A DNA stretch of 64,000 nt, from NCBI GenBank assembly GCA_037013495.1, contig CM072806.1, forward strand, positions 48,635,814 through 48,699,813, given 5' to 3'. The notes beneath the pieces were generated by a model. It ran no database searches. It had not been told where the DNA came from and saw only the letters and a program-made list of their open reading frames with translations. Shown here in pieces: positions 13,301 to 26,400 of this stretch. A program made the translations under genes and the position numbers. Position 1 is the stretch's first letter. The number at the start of each line of letters is the position of its first letter. Source of the stretch: Hippophae tibetana (Eukaryota; Streptophyta; Magnoliopsida; Rosales; Elaeagnaceae).

Positions 13301-14766
13301 ATCTGAACTAGTGACTGAATCTCCAGAAGAAGTAGTGGTTGATGCACCCCTCGATCCACTCTCTAGTACCCAATGATCCTCCTACTGAGAATACTCTTGA
13401 GATAAGCTATCATATCACACCTTTACAAACTAATACTATAGATACATATGTTGGTTATGTTCTACCTTTCAGACACAATTGAAGCAAACCTCCAAATCAA
13501 TACTCTCCAGATAGAGAAGAACGACAATCTAAGTATCATATAGCCAATTATGTATCTACTCAAGGTTTATCATAACCTATAAGGGCATTTGCACAAACAC
13601 TCTCCTCATGTCAAATTCCAAGTAGTTTTGAAGAAGCCCTATCTGATCCAAACTGGGCTCAAGCTATAAAAGAAGAATTTGAGGCATTGTAGAAGAATAA
13701 CACATGGGTGTTAAGCGAGTTGCCTCAAGGGAGGAAGATGGTAGGATGCAAATGGATTTTCTGCATGAAGTATAAAGTAGATGGGTCAATTGATCAATAC
13801 AAGGCGAGGCTAGTAGCAAAAGGGTATACACAAAAACATGGTATAGATTATCAGGAAACCTTCTCACCTGTGGCTAAACTAAAAACTGTTAGAGTTTTGT
13901 TATCTCTTACAACAAATTTAGACTGGAAATTGCATCAACTTGACGTGAAAAATGCCTTCCTCTATGGTGACCTTGAAGAAGAGATTTACATGGATATCCC
14001 ACCAGGATATACTGTTACATCAGGAAAAGAAACTGCATATAGATTATTACGAGCATTGAATAGACTAAAATAATCACCTCGAGCATGGTTTGGTAGGTTG
14101 AGTTCAACAATGAGGAAATATGGGTTTCAACAAAGCAACTCCGACCACATTCTTTTCCTAAAACATCGATTGGGAAAAATAACAGCCCTTATAGTTTATG
14201 TAGACGACATGATCATTACAGAGGATGATAAAGAAGAAATCTCTAGGCTTCAAGAACAATTGTCAAATGAGTTTGAAATGAAGAACTTGGGAGGGCTCAA
14301 ATACTTCTTAGGCATTAAGGTAACAAGATCAAAACAAGGCATATGTCTTTCCCAAAGGAAATATACTCTAGACCTACTGGCAGAGACAGGATTACTAGAT
14401 TGTAAACTTGTTGATATTCCAATGGTCCAAAATCATAAACTTAGAGAATATGTGGACCAAGTACCAATAGATAAGAGTTCATGAGGTACACTATCACTAG
14501 TGTGGTTATTATAGTTTTTTCTTTCTTATTACTGGTAGTTTTTATCGTGTGTTAAATTGAGCATGTTGTCTTATACTTCCATTGCGTTATTTGCTTAATT
14601 CACATTTTGGTTATTGGAGTTAATCTACAATCCTTTAGGCTAGACAAATGATTGAGGTAAGGAATCCTCTATCCCCTTACCTTTTCATCATTTATGTTGA
14701 AGGTATATTAGTTTACTTAAGGAGACTAAAAGTAATAGTGTACTAAAAGTTATGATTGTTGTAAGG

Positions 14767-16230
14767 TGATGACTCTATGAAAATAGAGTAATCATTGCAC
14801 TTTGTTGCTTAATATTTGTTCATTTTATTCAATAAGTAGTACTTTTGAGGTTAGAAATATTAAAATATGAACTTTCTAGTGAAAATAGATGAAAATATAT
14901 TTTTAAAATTTTTTCTAGAATTTTTATGATTTTTTATGAACTTTTTTATGCATGATCCAACAAAACAGGACACGTGGACGCCACACAAGCAAGGGAGCTA
15001 ACTAGTCGTCACCACACGAATGCCATTCAAGTAAGGGGAGCTAATCAGAGCAAGTCGTGTACTGGGTGATACAGGCATTGTCACTCATTGATACGACGTC
15101 CATTCTAAGTTTTGTCGAGCTATCAACCGTAATACCACGCTTCATCACAAGATTCATTTGTTCTTTCCATCAAGGCACCATAAAATCTGTATTAGCAAAT
15201 CAAAGTGTTCCATGTGGTGTTGACTTAGCACGCATTGACAACAACTAGTCCACCCTACCACATGTTGTGTGTTGATTCATGCAATGTTTCTCCCATGCCA
15301 TGTGTTACGATCCCATTGGCCAATGTAGTTTAATTTCCTTTTTTCATCTTTGCCCCCTAATTGTTGCAAAAACCTTAAGGAGCCAAATTTGACATTTTTT
15401 TTATCAATTTTTGGTACCAAGAAAAGAGAAAATACAGTAAAAGTTCAAAAGAAGATACAATTTGGTGGTGATTCAAAAAGATATTATCGTTACAATTTAA
15501 GAGATTGATTGTATTTATTATTCTTTTTTTTTTATCAATTTTTATGTCTTCCTTATTGAAAAATCTGAGCTTTATGAATAAAATCATGTCTAGCTTATTT
15601 ATTAATCTTAAGGTCTTATGAACCCAATTTTTTACATATGATAATCTAATATTTTACCCCAATTATTATTTCAATTTAATTATATTATTTAATTTGATTT
15701 TTATGTTATTAATTGTTTGGCCAATAATTGATTTATAGAGGAAATTAAATAGATTTGAGATAATTATTTAATTATTTATCTTGATTAAATAACATGTATA
15801 GTATCTAGGCAAATATGTATGATTCTTGTGTATGTGATCTATAATTAATGAGCTTAATGAGTAGTATGTAATTTATTAATTGACATGAGAGTGTAATTAA
15901 GTTAATTACTATGTGTGTGTAGTTTACTTGAGAGAAGAATACATGTTAGGTTAAATTCAATTGATCATGTAATTGATTGGTAATTATATTGGGGAGATTT
16001 TAGTGATTCATATATTTAAAAAATTAGGAGAATTAAGTATTTCTAAATATTTACTCATATATATTCTTAGTTGCTAATTTTTGAGTTAATTAATTATTGT
16101 TATTTATTTTTAGTTCTTTTAATTTTATTTCTCAAAACACATAAAAATGATCTTTAATTTTTTTAGTTTTAAACTTAAATTCTAATAACACAATTTTCAT
16201 GGGAATGATCTTTTATTAACATTATATAGC
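14767..16230 (+). repeat. 5' LTR of the Athila-type element
   Basis: It is homologous to 20564-22032 from TGATGACTCTA onward, including the shared GACACGTGGA and CCATGTGTTA-like words. The right boundary is approximate, because homology to the other LTR fades near 16215-16240 and the primer site is not recognisable. Confidence 0.8.
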
Positions 16231-17624
16231 GTATTTTGAGATCAATAAGAAAATAACAAGTTGTCACTCAAGCGAAAGAAATGACTAATCCATTAAAAAT
16301 AAACAATAATGAGCTAAATTTAAACAATCAAATTCCATTAATGGATGATAAGCACATAGCTATGACTGAATATGCATTACCTATATTGGAAGGGTTGAAT
16401 CCAAGTATTACAAGGCCAAAACTTGAAGCTAATCAGTTTGAAATAAAGCCAATGATGTCTTAAATATTATAAACAGTTAGACAATTCAGTGGATTAATAA
16501 CAAAGAATCCTCATTTATATCTCAGATTATTTATTGAATTTAGAGATTCACTCAAATTCAATGGTGTGATCGAGGAGGCATTTACATTTAGATTGTTTCC
16601 TTACTCTTTGCGAGACCATACTCGAGTTTGACTAAACTCTTTGCCACATAATTTCATTACAACTTGGAATGATTTGGCGGAGAAATTCTTGATGTAATCT
16701 TTTCCACCAACAAAGAATACCAAGCTTAAGAATGACATTACCACCTACGAAAAATATGAAAGGGAATCTTTATATGAAGCATGGGAGAGATTCATAGAAG
16801 TGTTAAGAAAGTGTGCTCACCATATCATCCCTCATTTTATCCAAATGGAGACTTTCTACAATAGTCTCAATGCTCAAACAAGAACCATTGTTGATGCATA
16901 TGCTAATGGAGCCTTACTAACTAAATTTTACAATCAAGCTTAAAAATTACTTGAGAAAATGGCTAACAATAATTATCAATGGCCAATAAACATAATGGCA
17001 ACCATAAAAATAGTAGCCAAAGTGCATGAGGCAAATGATATCATGGTACTTACAACTCAAGTGTCATCTTTAATGAATTTATTGAAGGCTCAAAACTCAA
17101 AAGTGATTATAAATAAGGTCCAAGATTTAGGGGTATCATGTGTCTTTTATGATGGACCTTATTTGTTTGATAATTGTCTAAATAATCTTGAATCGGCATG
17201 TTATATGGGTAGTGTGAACCAAAATAATAATCCATACTCGAGCATATATAACCTAGGATGGAAACAACATCCAAATTTCTCTTTGAGTAATAACAACAAT
17301 CAAGGTGGTAATCAATTCAATCGTCAATCATTTCCACCACCTAATTTTCAACAACCATAACCATCACAAGCCTAAGAGAAGAAACCACATATTGAGGACA
17401 ATACAAATGCTTTAATGGGGATGATGAAAGACTTTACCCAATCAGTAAATACACAAGTGTCCATTCAAGAGGCTTCAATTTAAAATTTAGAAACCCAAAT
17501 GGGGAAACTTTTCCAAGCTATAAGTCAAAGGTCTTGAGGTAACCTTCCAAGTGACACAATTATAAACCAAGAAGAGAAGGTAAAGAGCATTGGAATGTCA
17601 TAGCCTTGAGGAGTGGTAAAACTT

Positions 17625-17720
17625 TAGAGGATACACATGAGACTCAAAAGGATGAGAAAGAACATGAGACTCAAAAGGATGAGAAAGAAAATGAGACTCA
17701 AAATGATGAGGAAAAGAGAA
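17625..17720 (+). repeat. 27 bp tandem repeat in the gypsy linker
   Basis: The unit GAGACTCAAAAGGATGAGAA occurs about three times in tandem and encodes a charged ETQKDEKE-type repeat between gag and protease of the Athila-type element. Confidence 0.8.
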
Positions 17721-20563
17721 AGCTACAAAGGATGAAGATGAATAGAAAGCTAAAAAGAATGAGGAGGAACAAGTGGATAAATAGAGCACTAGAAAGGAAA
17801 TAATTCAGCCAAAATAACAACCTCTACGATCCCACTATTTATTTCCCTCAAAGATTGCAAAAGCAAAAGTTAGATACGTAGTTTTTAAAATTTCTTGGAT
17901 GTCTTTGAGAAGCTGCACATAAATATACCATTTGCATATACACTTCAAAAAATGGCTTCTTATTCCAAATTTTTGAAAGATATCATGTCTAATAAAAAGA
18001 GGCCTATAGATATGAAATAATAACCTTAACTGAAGGTTATGGTGCCATTCTTACTAGAAAAATATCCCAAAAATTGAAAGATCCGGATAGATTTGACATT
18101 CCTTGCATAATTTGAAACATAAACATTGAGAAAGCACTGTATGACTTAGGTTCAAGCACTAACCTTATGCCATTACTGATCTTCAAGAGATTAAGGGTTG
18201 GTAAAGCCAAACCCAATTTAGTAACATTACAAATGGTAGATAGATCAATTAAGCGACCCCAGGGTGTGGTAGAAGATGTGCTAGTAAAAGTAGACAAGTT
18301 CATCTTTATGATGGATTTTATGGTATTAGACATGGAAGAGAATTGTAAAATTCCTATCATAATTGGTCGTCCATTCTTAGCAACCGAAAGAGCATTCATT
18401 GATGTACAAAAATATGAGCTTATAATGAAAGTGCAAGATGAACAAGTAACATTTGAAGTTTTTAAAGCAACTGAACCCTTTGATATTGATAATGCTAATG
18501 AATGCTTTAGGATAGATGTTACTGATCATAATGATAACTTAAAAAATCTATTGAGTCACTCACACTTAAGACTATTACACATGATGTTGTAAATAATGAA
18601 GTAAACTCACTAAGAAATAACTCAATTTGTTTTAATTTTCAAAGTATGGAATCTATGATTGATATTGTTGATTGTATGAAATGTTTGGAGGCTACACCTC
18701 CCATATGTATACTTAATATGGTTGTGGAGAGTTTTTGAGATATGATCTAAACTTATATCATCTATTGAAGGGATACCAAGGTTAAAACTTACACCTTTAT
18801 CCTACCATCCCCAATCAAGGGGCAAGTGAAAAAGTATAATAGAGAAGTAAAAAAAAATGCTGCAAATACATAAATTAGATGAGTTATTGTGAGTGCTTAT
18901 AAGAATGCTAAAAAGTAAAAAAGGAAAACTAATATGACAAGAGAATTGAGCACCATGTTTTTAAACTAGAAGATAAATTATTATTGAATAATTCAAGACT
19001 CAAACTATTTACAAGCAAAATAAATAGTAAATGTACACAGATGGATGTACCTTAGGAGTTGATGTGACCGTAGTCAAGGACATTAAACGTGACACTAGTT
19101 GGGCGGCAACCCAATGTTATTTTACTTATATTTTATTATTTTTCTTTGTAGATGAATAAATGTGGAGAGTAATGGCGTAACAAGATTAAACATTTCAATG
19201 AAATATATGGTATGCCAAGACTAAAGGAGTTTACCTTCCTTTTACTTTTTTTATATTTACATGTGCACATTGGTGACAATATACAATTTAAGTTTGGAGG
19301 ATGGAACTTTATTCTTTACTTTAGTGTTTAGTACACATTTTTATTTTTATTTTAAAAAATTATTTTTAAAATGTTTTTAATCATAATTTTGGTAGAAATT
19401 GATAAATATATAGAAACCAAATGCATGCATGCATGATATGAACGGTATGAACCCGGCGATAAAAAAATGTTGTCATGATTAGGATAAAAATGTAGCATAC
19501 TTGTTAAGATACTTACATTAATCATGTGATATGCTTGCTAGTTTTGATTGGATTGATTCAAATTTTTATGCATATGTTTATGATTGATTTTGGTGTTCTT
19601 ATTAAGAAAACATTTGTGGTTAGTTATGCGAGTTGATGAGATCTACCATATTTTAGAATCTATTTGATCATCCTTGAGGCAAAATTCTAAATAGTATTTA
19701 ATAAGAGAAATTATTTAGGCCTTGTTTGGATCGATTGAGCCTTTCAAGCTAATAATTATTAATATACGTAGTCATCTATTTGAGCCTAAAAAAATCTTTC
19801 ATATCTTCAAGCCACATTTTATACCTAACAAATAAGCATTATCTTAATCCTTGCACCTTTAGCTTGTATGAAAAAAATGCAATCATGTGTTATGCTATAG
19901 AGTGATGCTAAATGTAATGCATCCTATTTAAAAAAAACTCACAACACAATTATCACTCTAAAGAAAAAGAAAAGAAAATTGAAAATAAGTTTAGGGTGTT
20001 ATGAAGTTACAAAAATTGACGTGGAATAAAAGAATATGAAAAGAATGATAAGATAAGATACACTAAAATATAAAGTAAAAGCTCAATTATAGTTAAAAAG
20101 TGTATGATGAATAAAAAGAAAGCTAAGGTGTGAAAATAGCCTAAATTTTGTTATTTATCGACTCCCACCTAAGCCATTACAAGCATGTAAAGCTCTTATT
20201 GATATTTAGCTAAATGCATATTTATATTATTGGAGAGAGATGTAAAATATAGACTTATGAGACTTATTCTAAGATTGAATTAATTAACATGCTTATATTG
20301 GTTGATTTCATGAGTGCATTGGATGATATCATGTGCAACACACTCATGAATCAATTTGTCAAAAACCCTACATATCCTTTTATTAAAGGAATGTTGATTG
20401 ATGAATATATAAATCTCTTTGTTATAGAATTGTATGACTTTTAAAGATAATAGTTTTCGTTAAATATGCATACATTAATATATATATATATATTGTCTAT
20501 GTCATTTTATATAGTTAGATTTGGCTTTACTTGAGGACAAGCAAAGAGATAAGTTTAAGGACA

Positions 20564-22032
20564 TGATGACTCTATAAAAGTAGAGTCATCAGTGCACTAT
20601 TTTGCTTAATATTTATTTATTTTATTCAATAAGTTATACTTTTAGGGTTAAGAATATTAAAATATGAATTTTCCAATGAAAACATATTTTTTAGGAATTT
20701 TTTGAAATTTTTATGGATTTGTTTTTTTAATTTTTTAATGTAAAACCAATTAGAGCAAGACACGTGGATGCCATGCAAGCAAGAGAGCTGACAATTCATC
20801 ACCACATGGATTCCATGCAAGCAAAGGGATCCAATTAGAACGCGTTGTGTGTACCAAGTGAAGCAAGCTTTGCCAAGTGTTAAAACGGTATTCATTCTTA
20901 TTTTTTCCAAGCCGTCAACGGTTGTGCCACACTTCGTCATGGGATTCGTCTATTCTTTCCATTGAGGAACCACTAAATTTGTTTCAATAATTTGCAGTGC
21001 GTCATATGGTGCTGACTCAACATGCGTTGACCGTGCCATGTGTTATGATCACATTGATCGGCACTGTTTAGTTTCCTTTTTTCATCTTAGCCTTTGATCT
21101 AAAAATGATTTGATGGTTTAGATTTCATTTGAGTCTAATTTAAACCCCTAATTTCTCCAAAAACTCTAAGGAGTCTAATTTGATAATTTTTTAATTAGTT
21201 TTTTGTGTCAAGAAAAGTGAAAATACAGAAAAAAAATTCAAAAAAAATATAATTAAGTGTAGATTCAAGAGGAGATTGGTGCAACAATTCAAGAGATTGA
21301 ATATATTTATTCTTCTTCTCCATTCTTTATCAATTTTATGTCTTTATTATTGAAAAAATATGAGATTTATAAATAAAATCATGTCTAGCTAATTTATTAA
21401 TTTAGGGGTTTTATGAACTTAATTTTTTACATATGATGAAATTTTAATTATATTATTTAATATGATTTTTATATTATTAATTGTTTGGCCAACATTGATT
21501 TATAGAGATAATTAAATAGATTTGAGAGAATTATTTAATTGTTTGACTTGATTAAATAACATGCATAGTTTCTAGGCATAAATTTATAATTTTTATGTAT
21601 GTGATTCATAATTGATAAACTTAATAAATATTATGTAATTTAATTAATATAAGAGTGTGATTAGATTAATTACTATATGGTGTGTAGTTTACTTAACAGA
21701 GAAATACATGCTAAGTTAGATTCAATTGATCATGCAATTGATTGGTAATTATATTAGGGAAATTTTAGTGATTTACATTCTTAGAAAATTGGGGGGAATT
21801 TTATTGATTTACATACTTAGCTACTGATTTTTTAGTTAATTAATTATTGATATTTATTTTTAGTTCTTTTAATTTTATTTTCTCAAAACACATAAAAATG
21901 TATGTGTGTTTTTAGTTCTAAAATTAGTTTCTAACAATATAATCTTCTTGGGAACGATATTTTCTTATTATTAGATTACTTGTTTGCAATATGTATACTT
22001 GCATATTCATTGCACACAATTTTTGTCGATCA
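20564..22032 (+). repeat. 3' LTR of the Athila-type element
   Basis: It begins TGATGACTCTA after a purine-rich stretch and ends GTCGATCA, followed by the target-site duplication CAAGG and resumption of the LINE reading frame. That gives a length of 1,469 bp. Confidence 0.85.
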
Positions 22033-22899
22033 CAAGGAATAACCCAAGAGTGTGCCATATATTTTTTGCTGATGATAGCTTTGCCGTTTTGGAGCTATCT
22101 AAGGAAAGCTACAAAGGCCTCAATCAAGTAATTTCCTTGTATTAACAAGCCTCAAGGCAAAAAGTAAATATTATGAAGTTTATAATATGTTATAGCCCTA
22201 ACACTTTTAAAGACTGTAAGAGGATCTCCCAAGAGATTTTGGCTATACCTACTATGAATTGTCATAGACGTTACCTTAGGCTACCCACCATGATTGGGAG
22301 AAATAAAAAAGGTTATTTTTAAAAAGATAGGGTGTGAAGAAAATTGAAGAGTTAGAAGAAGAAAAAAAGGCTCTTTAAGGTTGGAAATGAGGTATTTTTG
22401 AAATCAGTTGTACAAGTTATTCCTATATACTCAATGAGGTGTTTCAAATTGCCCTTAAAACTTTGTAATGAATTGCAAAGTCTAATGGCTAAATTTTAGT
22501 GGGGTATGACTTGAAAAAGAAAGCTATAAATTGGATGGCATGGGATAAGCTTTGCAAACTTAAAGCTCTAGGTGGAATGAGTTTTATGAATTTGTTTATA
22601 TTTTAACCAAGCTTTGGTTTTTAAGTATAGTTTAAGATTATTGTAGAACCAAAATTCTCTAGCCGGGAATGTGCTTAAGGGTAAGTATTTCCCAACTAGC
22701 AATTTTCTAGATGCTAAGGTTCCCCTATACATCCTATATGTGGGTGATTTCGAGTAGAGATGATAATTTTGCTCATGAGGGTGCTATCATAAAGGACATT
22801 TGAAAAATGTGTGAAGATAGGGACTTTTCTTTTTGAACTTTATAGATGAGATTTCTGATATACTTACAAAAGTTTTACATGGATTTTTTGGTCATGTAA

Positions 22900-23400
22900 T
22901 TCAAAAAAACATTTTATTGTATTTAAAAACACAAAAATAGTTTTAAAAATAATTTAACATATTTTACCATAATTTTTAAAAATTATGTGAATTTAAAATC
23001 TAATACATATTTTTTTTACTTTTCTTAAAAATAATGAAAATAAATTTTCCGAAAAAAAAAACTGAAAGTAATGCCTACTCAGCTTATAGACATTGCTTTA
23101 GGTCCAGAATAACATAAAAATATCCCAAGTTTTGAGGTATCTTCAAAAATACCTTTAATTTTAAAAAAATTAAAAACACCCTTAAACATAACAAAATTAA
23201 ATAGTAATATTTCATAAATAAAAATGGAAGAAGAAATAATAGAGAACCATAAAATAATAAGAAATAAAGAAATATGGTTATAATAAATTACAATAAGATA
23301 TACATATAGAATTTACATAACTAAGAAAAGATATATATAATATATATAGAAACAATAATATTATAAGTCATAAATACGATTCCTTAGAAGGATTAAAAGT
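22900..23400. other. AT-rich stretch with no recognised feature
   Basis: This is low-complexity A/T-rich DNA between the LINE end and the pararetrovirus fossil. I saw no coding or terminal-repeat signal. Confidence 0.45.
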
Positions 23401-26400
23401 AGAACCATCTAGGATACCAGACGCCCGAATACCTAGAAATGAGAGAAGAAAAAATTAAGAAAAATCTAACGAAAAAGATATAATTCTAATTTAATGGAAT
23501 GTAGAAAACAATTCACGAATCTTGAAAATAAGGACATAGAAAAGTTAATTAGTTTGTTAACACTAACTAATGAAGAATTATAAAAACATTATAATAAAAC
23601 ACTTTGTACAAACAAAGAGGAAGACGATATGATAATAATCAACGAGACTGATTTTGAACTAGAAATCAAGACCCCAAAAGGTCGTATAAAACCAATTTCA
23701 TTACCAGCTCCTTACCAAGAAGAAACATCTTATCCACATAGGGAAGAAAGAAATAAACAATGGTTAGGAGAGCTTAACACTTTCAATAGAAGAAGAAAAC
23801 CATCCAAAATGAAAGAAGGGTTACATTGGGAAACTAGAGGTAGTATCCCACCAGAATGCAAGCTCCATAAAAATTATAGATTCGATCTCTTAAATCTAGA
23901 TTATATAAGAGATAGAAACAAAAAGCCTTAGATGAACTCCCACAAGAAGAGAATATTTAGATATAGTAGTAAATGAAATATATAAAGAATTTATTGAATA
24001 AGATAAAGTAAGAACTATCAGTAAATCTAGTAAAAATGTAATCAATGAAGCCAAATGGAATTTAACAATTATGAAAATTTGTAAAATGAGTTACATAGAT
24101 TCTTTTATTTATAAATATGAAATATATTACCATAAATTATAACCATCTATGCAAACAAATTATAAAGAAATATTTTTTTCCAAAAATTACTTGAAATATT
24201 ACATAAGACCTTAATAGAAAGTTGAAATACATTACCATAAATTACCATCATCTATGTAAACAAATTATAAGGAAATATTTTTCCAAAAATTACCTGAAAC
24301 ATTACATAAGGCCTTAATAGAAAGTTAGAATCAAAGAAATACAGAAACCATACCAGACACCTTAGGAGGAAGAATAAGAAGCCTTAAAAGCTGGATAATC
24401 ATTAAATGCTTAAAAAGAAAGAAATATAAACAAATAAGAGAAAATGACAAAATGTGTTGTGATATAAGAGATTTTAAAATACTAAAAAATATAGATGTAA
24501 CACGAAATCTTACAAACAGAAATATAAAAAACACAAGAAATTTAAAATATACAAATTCAGAAAACAAGATTTTCAAAAATATAAAAGAAGATTTAATAGG
24601 AAAACCTATAGAAAAAGATATTTTAGAAAAAAAAAACAATAATAAACCTTCTGAAAAGAAGAATTATTGCTCTTGAGAGAAAAGAAAATGCAGATGTTGG
24701 ATCTATAATGAAGTAGGACGTTATGCCAATGAATGCCCTAGTAGGCTTAACATAGGAAAGAATTTTAAAAGGAATTTCATCATAAAGAAAAAATCTTAGA
24801 AGAATATTTTAAGATGAAATTAGAACCAATTGAGGAATCAGATATAAATGATACTTACAATATTTATTTATTAGAGGAAATTGAGGAGGAAATAACCAAC
24901 TCAAAATATAAACACTCAGAATATGAGTACTCTTCATCAGATGATAAATGATTTGTATAATATTATATATTCAAATAGTACCTATATTAAGGTAGGATTT
25001 AAATTTAAAGGCCATGCTAACTATCATTTACATGCATTTATAAATACAAGAGCTAGTATGTGTGTAGCAAGTAAATATATGTTTTCAGAATAACACTGGA
25101 AACAAGCACCAAAAGATTTAGTTGTAAGAATTGTTAATAATACTACAACAAATCTTAATAAGGTTTTAAAAGATATAGAAATAATGATAAGAAGAGAAAA
25201 ATTTCATATTCCTATCATATATCAACAAGAAACAAGAACTGATTTATTGATAGGAAATAATTTCCTAAACTTATATAAACCTTTTACACAATATTTAAAC
25301 AAAATAAGTCTAACAATATTAGATGGTGATATCATTTATGTATCAAAAATAAGAAAAGCTTTGACTGTATCAAACTCAACTTTTATGCAACAACATAAAA
25401 AACGTGGTGAGATAGACACAAAGCAACAAAAACCTTATTCATAAAATATTTAATTAGATATAGAAGAGAAATAAGACTCTTTTCTTAATGAAATACAAGA
25501 AGATAAAGCCTTAACATATATAAGAAAATTATTAAAAATAGTAAGCTAAGAAAATCCTTTAGATAAAAAAATCAATAAATTTAAAATAATTGCCAACATA
25601 AAATTAAGAAACCCTAACAAGGTTATTAAAGTGAAAAATGAATTCAAGAGCTTTTAGAAATAAAAGTCATAAGACCAAATAATTCACCTCATTCTTGTTC
25701 AACATTTTTAGTCAAAAAAGAAGACGAAAAAAGAGAAAGGTAATAAACTTCAAAGCATTGAATAAAGAAACCATAGATGATGGATACTTTATTCGAAAGA
25801 AAGAAGAACTATTATCATTAATAAAAGGAAATAAATATTTCTCAAGTTTTGATTGTAAAAGTGAATTTTAGAAAATAAGATGAGATAAAGAATCTCAAAA
25901 ATTAACAGTATTTAGTTGACCCCAAAAATAATTCCAATGGACTATTGTACCATTTGGATTAAAACAAGTCTCATGTATCCTTTAAAGATATATGGATAAC
26001 ATCTTTAAAAAATTACAAAATATTTATTGGTCTATATATATGATATTTTGGTTTTCAGTAGTGAATTAAATAAATATTATTTAGATATTATTAATATTCT
26101 ACAAGAATGCATGAAAGACGACATTGTACTCTCTGAAAGGAAAGTAATACTTGCTAAGTAGAAAATTAAGGATTTAGGGTTGGAAATTAAAGATGTAAAA
26201 CATAATATACAATCCTATCTACTAAATAACATTCATGGTTTCTCTAGTGAATTGAAAGACAAAAACCAATTACAAAGATTTCTAAGATATTTGACATATG
26301 TTGAAGCATATATCAAGAAATTTTCAAAAATGCGAAAACCTTTACAAGAAAAATTAAAAAAAAAGACCATATATGAAAATGGATAGAACAAGACACTCTA

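Larger units (their letters stand above)
9797..14484 (+). mobile_element. Ty1/copia element, 5' LTR to reverse transcriptase, 3' part missing
   Basis: It has a 5' LTR (9797-10036), an initiator-Met-type primer site (TGGTATCAAAG at 10037), a leader with tandem repeats, gag starting near 10794 (GGSNYALWSQ), a zinc-finger region near 11655-11735 (CEHCFKLHGYPDWW), protease near 11886 (ATDHM), integrase core near 12440-12900 (HFDVWGPSP) and reverse transcriptase from about 13640 (YVDDMII near 14195). RNase H and the 3' LTR are not present. The sequence changes to LINE-like DNA just after 14484. It is broken in about ten places or more. It is a separate family from the elements at 301-8471 and 40536-45395. 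Confidence 0.88.
14767..22032 (+). mobile_element. Athila-type Ty3/gypsy element, internally reduced, inserted in a LINE
   Basis: LTRs begin TGATGACTCTA at 14767 and 20564. The 3' LTR runs to 22032 (GTCGATCA). TSDs are TAAGG (14762-14766) and CAAGG (22033-22037). The gag region spans about 16281-17360 (FRDSLKFNGV near 16547, then WNDLAEKF and LYEAWERF). An acidic repeat-bearing linker follows, then aspartic protease/linker sequence at 18167-18592 (IIIGRPFLATERAFIDVQKYEL is the Athila-type signature region). A short integrase C-terminal remnant lies near 18780-19050 (LLLNNSRLKLF). The priming tract region near 20530 contains the TTGAGGACAAGCAAAG words common to Athila elements. Reverse transcriptase and RNase H are not seen, so this copy could not have moved on its own. 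It is broken in roughly ten places or more, and the LTRs are clearly diverged, so it is old. Confidence 0.9.
14490..22900 (+). mobile_element. LINE (non-LTR retrotransposon) reverse transcriptase fragment, split by an Athila-type element
   Basis: The left piece (about 14490-14766) includes a reverse transcriptase segment with NPLSPYLFIIY near 14665-14700. The right piece (22038 to about 22900) continues the same domain with NNPRVCHIFFADDS near 22040 (the F-ADD catalytic box), then the downstream region typical of plant LINEs (YLRLPTMIGRNKK near 22270). The two pieces meet cleanly once the gypsy element at 14767-22032 and its duplicated five bases are set aside. Both pieces contain in-frame stops, and the endonuclease and 3' tail are not recognised, so this is a dead, truncated L1-like copy. 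Outer ends are approximate. Confidence 0.85.
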
